From NCBI GenBank assembly GCA_015264885.1, contig JABZYY010000057.1:1-7382 (forward strand): a stretch of 7,382 nucleotides of DNA. Direction: 5' to 3'. A program made the position numbers and the translations under genes. Below are positions 5,259 to 7,382 of this stretch, piece by piece (position 1 is the stretch's first letter; each line of letters begins with the position of its first letter). Origin of the DNA: Streptococcus sp. GTDB lineage: Bacteria; Bacillota; Bacilli; Lactobacillales; Aerococcaceae. The notes below the pieces were generated by a model. The model was not told where the DNA came from. It did not search any database and saw only the letters and a list, made by a program, of their open reading frames with translations.

Positions 5259-5447
5259 CAAAACTACTTCAAACGTTTCAGATTACTGTATAATAGCTAT
5301 ACTAGCTGTATCGGAGGAAGCCTTACGTCTTCCTTCTTCTCAAGCTTCAAACTGACTCTAGGAAATGAATTTCCAGAGTCAGTAATTCACATTGAGTACA
5401 ATCGCTAGTATTGCTATTATAGAATCTGAACGTTCTGCGTAGTTTTG
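5259..5447. ncRNA. Structured repeat element E2 (candidate RNA family, copy 2, inverted)
   Basis: A 189-base element with the same plan as E1 but on the opposite strand. Helices are 5259-5267 with 5439-5447; 5272-5277 with 5429-5434; 5279-5284 with 5423-5428; 5289-5297 with 5413-5421; 5299-5306 with 5404-5411; 5307-5310 with 5397-5400. The two tip hairpins are A (5351-5383, inner GGAAAT/ATTTCC) and B (5313-5320 with 5329-5336). Bases 5341-5360 are the exact complement of 1341-1360, and 5375-5393 that of 1310-1328. Outside this core the sequence has diverged strongly while pairing is kept, for example GCTAGTAT/ATACTAGC here against GTAATGGGG/CCCCATTAC in E1. No T tract follows on either strand. 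Strand and function are unknown. Confidence 0.6.
5268..5294 (+). promoter_or_regulatory. Weak candidate promoter for ytxK inside E2
   Basis: TTCAAA (5268-5273) and a perfect TATAAT (5289-5294) are only 15 bases apart. The TATAAT is part of a paired arm of E2, so it may exist for structure alone. I see no better promoter between the rpmA terminator and ytxK. Confidence 0.3.
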
Positions 5448-5527
5448 CTAGCAAAAAAAATGTGAATGAATCTATTTCCTATCATTCAAAGCTCAAAGAC
5501 TCTTAAAAAATAGAAGGAGGGATTCTT
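5448..5527 (+). other. Spacer between E2 and ytxK with ribosome binding site
   Basis: A 14-base palindrome TTTTGCTAGCAAAA (5443-5456) overlaps the end of E2, and AATGTGAAT, part of the E1/E2 core, occurs once more at 5459-5467. A six-base stem TGAATG/CATTCA (5463-5468 with 5483-5488) follows. AAGGAGGG at 5514-5521 is a strong Shine-Dalgarno sequence that points to a start at 5528. Confidence 0.5.
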
Positions 5528-6532
5528 ATCGAAGCAGGTAAAGAAATTAAAGCGTTCGAAGAATTGGCAAAAGCTGTAGAGGTGCTTCAACAAGAAATCG
5601 GTTATTCGAATGTAGAGGCGCTAGGTGAGACGTTACAAAATATCGTCAATAACAACACTGCGCAACAAGTCGAAGGATTGCCAAGTAATGAAGTCGCTGA
5701 AGAATTAAACAAAGCGTATAAACAATTAGATTTAACAAGCTATTCGAGTGAAGAGATTCGCCGTATGATTCAATTCACGTTCTTAAAAGCCGCTAAAGAA
5801 GATGGCTTACAAATGAACCATCAAATGACGCCGGATGCTATCGGTTTACTCGTGGCGTATATGATCGACCAAATGACAAAGAAAGACGAATCATTGCAAA
5901 TTGCAGACTTTGCTGCAGGGAGTGGGAACTTACTCAGCACGATTCTATTATTTTTACAATCTGCTGGCAAAACTGCTAGTGCGACAGCCATCGATAATGA
6001 TGAAGTGCTTGTGCATTTAGCCTTACAAGCATTCGCCTTAGAGCAATTGGATGTGAAGACTTCCTTACAAGATGGCTTGCAAGATTCACTCGTGGATCCG
6101 CAAGACTTCGTGGTCAGTGATTTACCAGTTGGTTACTATCCAGTAGATGCAAATGCCGCTCGTTTTGAAACGAAAAACGACGAAGGGCATTCATTCGCGC
6201 ATCACTTACTCATCGAGCAACAAGTGCATTACTTGAAAGAGGCAGGAGTTGGATTCTTTATCGTTCCAACGAACCTTTTTGATACATCTGAAGGAGAGAA
6301 GTTGCTTTCTTATTTACAAAAAGAAACATACGTGCAAGCCATGTTGGCATTTCCACGAAATCTCTTCAAAGATGTGCAATTTAGTAAGTCGCTTTTAATC
6401 GTTCAAAAACGTGGAAAAGGCGCAAAACAAGTGAGTCAAGTGCTCCTTGGAGATATCCCAGAATTTAAGAACAGAGAAAAATTTAGAAAATTCACTCTAA
6501 CATTCGAAAAATGGGTACAAGAAATGTTATAA
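5528..6532 (+). CDS. ytxK: YtxK-like class I SAM-dependent methyltransferase
   Basis: A methyltransferase of the N6-adenine DNA methylase fold. Counting from codon 5528 it has 334 residues, with a helical N-terminal domain (1-100), SAM-binding motif I ADFAAGSGNLL at about 126-136, an acidic AIDNDE after the next strand, and motif IV SDLPVGYYP at about 197-205 in place of the usual NPPY. The family (YtxK) lies next to ackA in many Firmicutes, often behind the comG operon, which is absent here. Its substrate is not established. The start is odd: the only good ribosome binding site (AAGGAGGG, 5514-5521) points to ATC at 5528, and no ATG or GTG lies between the in-frame stop at 5504 and motif I near the N-terminus. 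A TTG at 5564 is the first conventional start but lacks a ribosome binding site and loses twelve residues. Confidence 0.88.
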   Translation: MEAGKEIKAFEELAKAVEVLQQEIGYSNVEALGETLQNIVNNNTAQQVEGLPSNEVAEELNKAYKQLDLTSYSSEEIRRMIQFTFLKAAKEDGLQMNHQMTPDAIGLLVAYMIDQMTKKDESLQIADFAAGSGNLLSTILLFLQSAGKTASATAIDNDEVLVHLALQAFALEQLDVKTSLQDGLQDSLVDPQDFVVSDLPVGYYPVDANAARFETKNDEGHSFAHHLLIEQQVHYLKEAGVGFFIVPTNLFDTSEGEKLLSYLQKETYVQAMLAFPRNLFKDVQFSKSLLIVQKRGKGAKQVSQVLLGDIPEFKNREKFRKFTLTFEKWVQEML

Positions 6533-6533
6533 T
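6503..6533 (+). promoter_or_regulatory. ackA: Probable ackA promoter with extended -10
   Basis: A perfect TATAAT at 6528-6533 is preceded by TG at 6525-6526, giving an extended -10. A modest TTCGAA lies at 6503-6508 (19-base spacer). The -10 box covers the ytxK stop codon. Transcription would start near 6540. A small CCCG/CGGG hairpin (about 6546-6558) would be at the 5' end. I see no clear CcpA cre site. Confidence 0.55.
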
Positions 6534-6586
6534 AAATCTGTTAGACCCGCTTAACGGGCTTAATTTGAAATTAAAGGAGAATGTGC

Positions 6587-7382
6587 ATGTCAAAATCAAT
6601 CGCGATTAATGCAGGAAGTTCAAGCTTGAAGTTCCAATTATTTAATATGCCACAAGAAGAAGTAGTGGCTAAAGGTTTAGTAGAACGTATTGGATTAGGT
6701 GATTCAATCTTCTCAATCAGCTATGGAGACGACCAAAAATTTGAAGTGGTAGAAGATATTCCAACCCACGAAGTTGCGGTAGAAAAATTATTAGAACAAT
6801 TAGTAGCTCTAAACATTATTTCTTCATTTGACGAAATCACTGGTGTTGGTCACCGTGTCGTTGCTGGTGGAGAATTATTCAAAGATTCAGCTTTAGTTGA
6901 TGACACTGTTATCCAACAAGTTGAAGACTTAGCAGAATTTGCACCATTACACAACAAAGCTGAAGCGGTAGGAATGCGCGCATTCAAACACATCTTACCA
7001 GACATTACAAGTGTTGCTGTATTCGATACTTCATTCCATACAACAATGCCTAAGAAAGCTTACTTATACAGCATTCCAATGGAATACTACAAAAACTTCA
7101 AAGCTCGTAAATACGGAGCTCACGGAACAAGCCACCGCTACGTTTCACGCCGCGCTGCTGAAATGTTAGGTAAACCAGTTGAAGAATTAAAAATCATCAC
7201 TTGCCACTTAGGTAACGGTGCTTCAATCACTGCGGTTGATGGCGGTAAATCTGTAGATACTTCTATGGGATTCACTCCATTAGCAGGGGTTACAATGGGT
7301 ACTCGTTCTGGTGATATCGATGCTTCATTAGTAGCATTCTTAATGAACAAATTAAACATTACAGACGTTAACGAAATGGTTG
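6587..7382 (+). CDS. ackA: Acetate kinase, partial (3' end beyond window)
   Basis: The first 265 of roughly 395-400 residues of acetate kinase, which makes ATP and acetate from acetyl phosphate and ADP at the end of fermentative overflow metabolism. Signature 1 is INAGSSSLK (residues 7-15, with Asn8 and Lys15); signature 2 begins GHRVVAGGE with Arg90. Asp147 in VFDTSFH, His179 in YGAHGTSHR and Arg240 in MGTRSGDID correspond to the catalytic aspartate, histidine and arginine. The final glutamate of the active site lies beyond the edge. AAAGGAGA ends six bases before the ATG. Codon use is strongly biased to A/T-ending optimal codons, as in the ribosomal genes, fitting a highly expressed enzyme. 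It follows ytxK by 54 bases and may be transcribed both with it and alone. Confidence 0.98.
   Translation, partial: MSKSIAINAGSSSLKFQLFNMPQEEVVAKGLVERIGLGDSIFSISYGDDQKFEVVEDIPTHEVAVEKLLEQLVALNIISSFDEITGVGHRVVAGGELFKDSALVDDTVIQQVEDLAEFAPLHNKAEAVGMRAFKHILPDITSVAVFDTSFHTTMPKKAYLYSIPMEYYKNFKARKYGAHGTSHRYVSRRAAEMLGKPVEELKIITCHLGNGASITAVDGGKSVDTSMGFTPLAGVTMGTRSGDIDASLVAFLMNKLNITDVNEMV

Noticed and set aside
1244..5447. E1 and E2 as ends of one composite transposon
   Set aside because: They are inverted and flank the SOS and rplU operons, but the essential rplU, prp and rpmA genes lie between them, no transposase is present, and their outer arms differ in sequence. Element-mediated inversion cannot be ruled out but is not shown.
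5564..6532. TTG at 5564 as the true ytxK start
   Set aside because: No Shine-Dalgarno sequence precedes it, whereas AAGGAGGG is well placed for 5528 and the extra twelve codons read as a natural helical N-terminus. Kept only as an alternative.
7138..7359. Minus-strand 73-codon open frame inside ackA
   Set aside because: It is a shadow of the strongly conserved acetate kinase coding sequence on the plus strand.
1..7382. CRISPR array, prophage or insertion sequence
   Set aside because: No regularly spaced repeats, no phage structural genes and no transposase frames were seen on either strand.

Overview
The window looks like chromosome from a low-GC Gram-positive bacterium, most likely Lactobacillales. 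The reasons are strong AGGAGG-type ribosome binding sites, the rplU-prp-rpmA operon with an L27 that carries a cleavable N-terminal extension, a ytxK-ackA pair, and a LexA-like/UmuC/YolD SOS cassette of the kind seen in lactococci and streptococci. A family such as Carnobacteriaceae is possible, but I cannot prove a genus from the sequence.

Layout. Bases 1-298 (minus) hold the N-terminal third of an ABC transporter ATPase. A divergent promoter then drives cdd (459-866, cytidine deaminase), which ends at a strong terminator. Bases 919-1460 hold no gene but are full of inverted repeats. The last 219 bases of that stretch form a large multi-helix element (E1, 1244-1462). Directly after it come a good promoter and a three-gene SOS mutagenesis operon (1534-3991): a self-cleaving LexA/HdiR-like repressor, a UmuC-like Y-family polymerase and a YolD-like protein. 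A 30-base palindrome and a terminator follow.

The rplU promoter has its -35 box inside that terminator stem. An L21 leader, rplU, prp and rpmA follow (4132-5199), then a terminator. A second copy of the structured element (E2, 5259-5447) lies inverted relative to E1 in the next gap. The window ends with a YtxK-like methyltransferase gene that has no ordinary start codon at its ribosome binding site, and the first two thirds of ackA (acetate kinase) with its own probable extended -10 promoter.

The genes are recognisable families. The most unusual content is the E1/E2 pair. The two copies share a nearly identical core and the same helix plan, but several helices are built from different sequences that still pair. 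This looks like a dispersed structured RNA (or DNA hairpin) family, and I do not recognise it as a named one.
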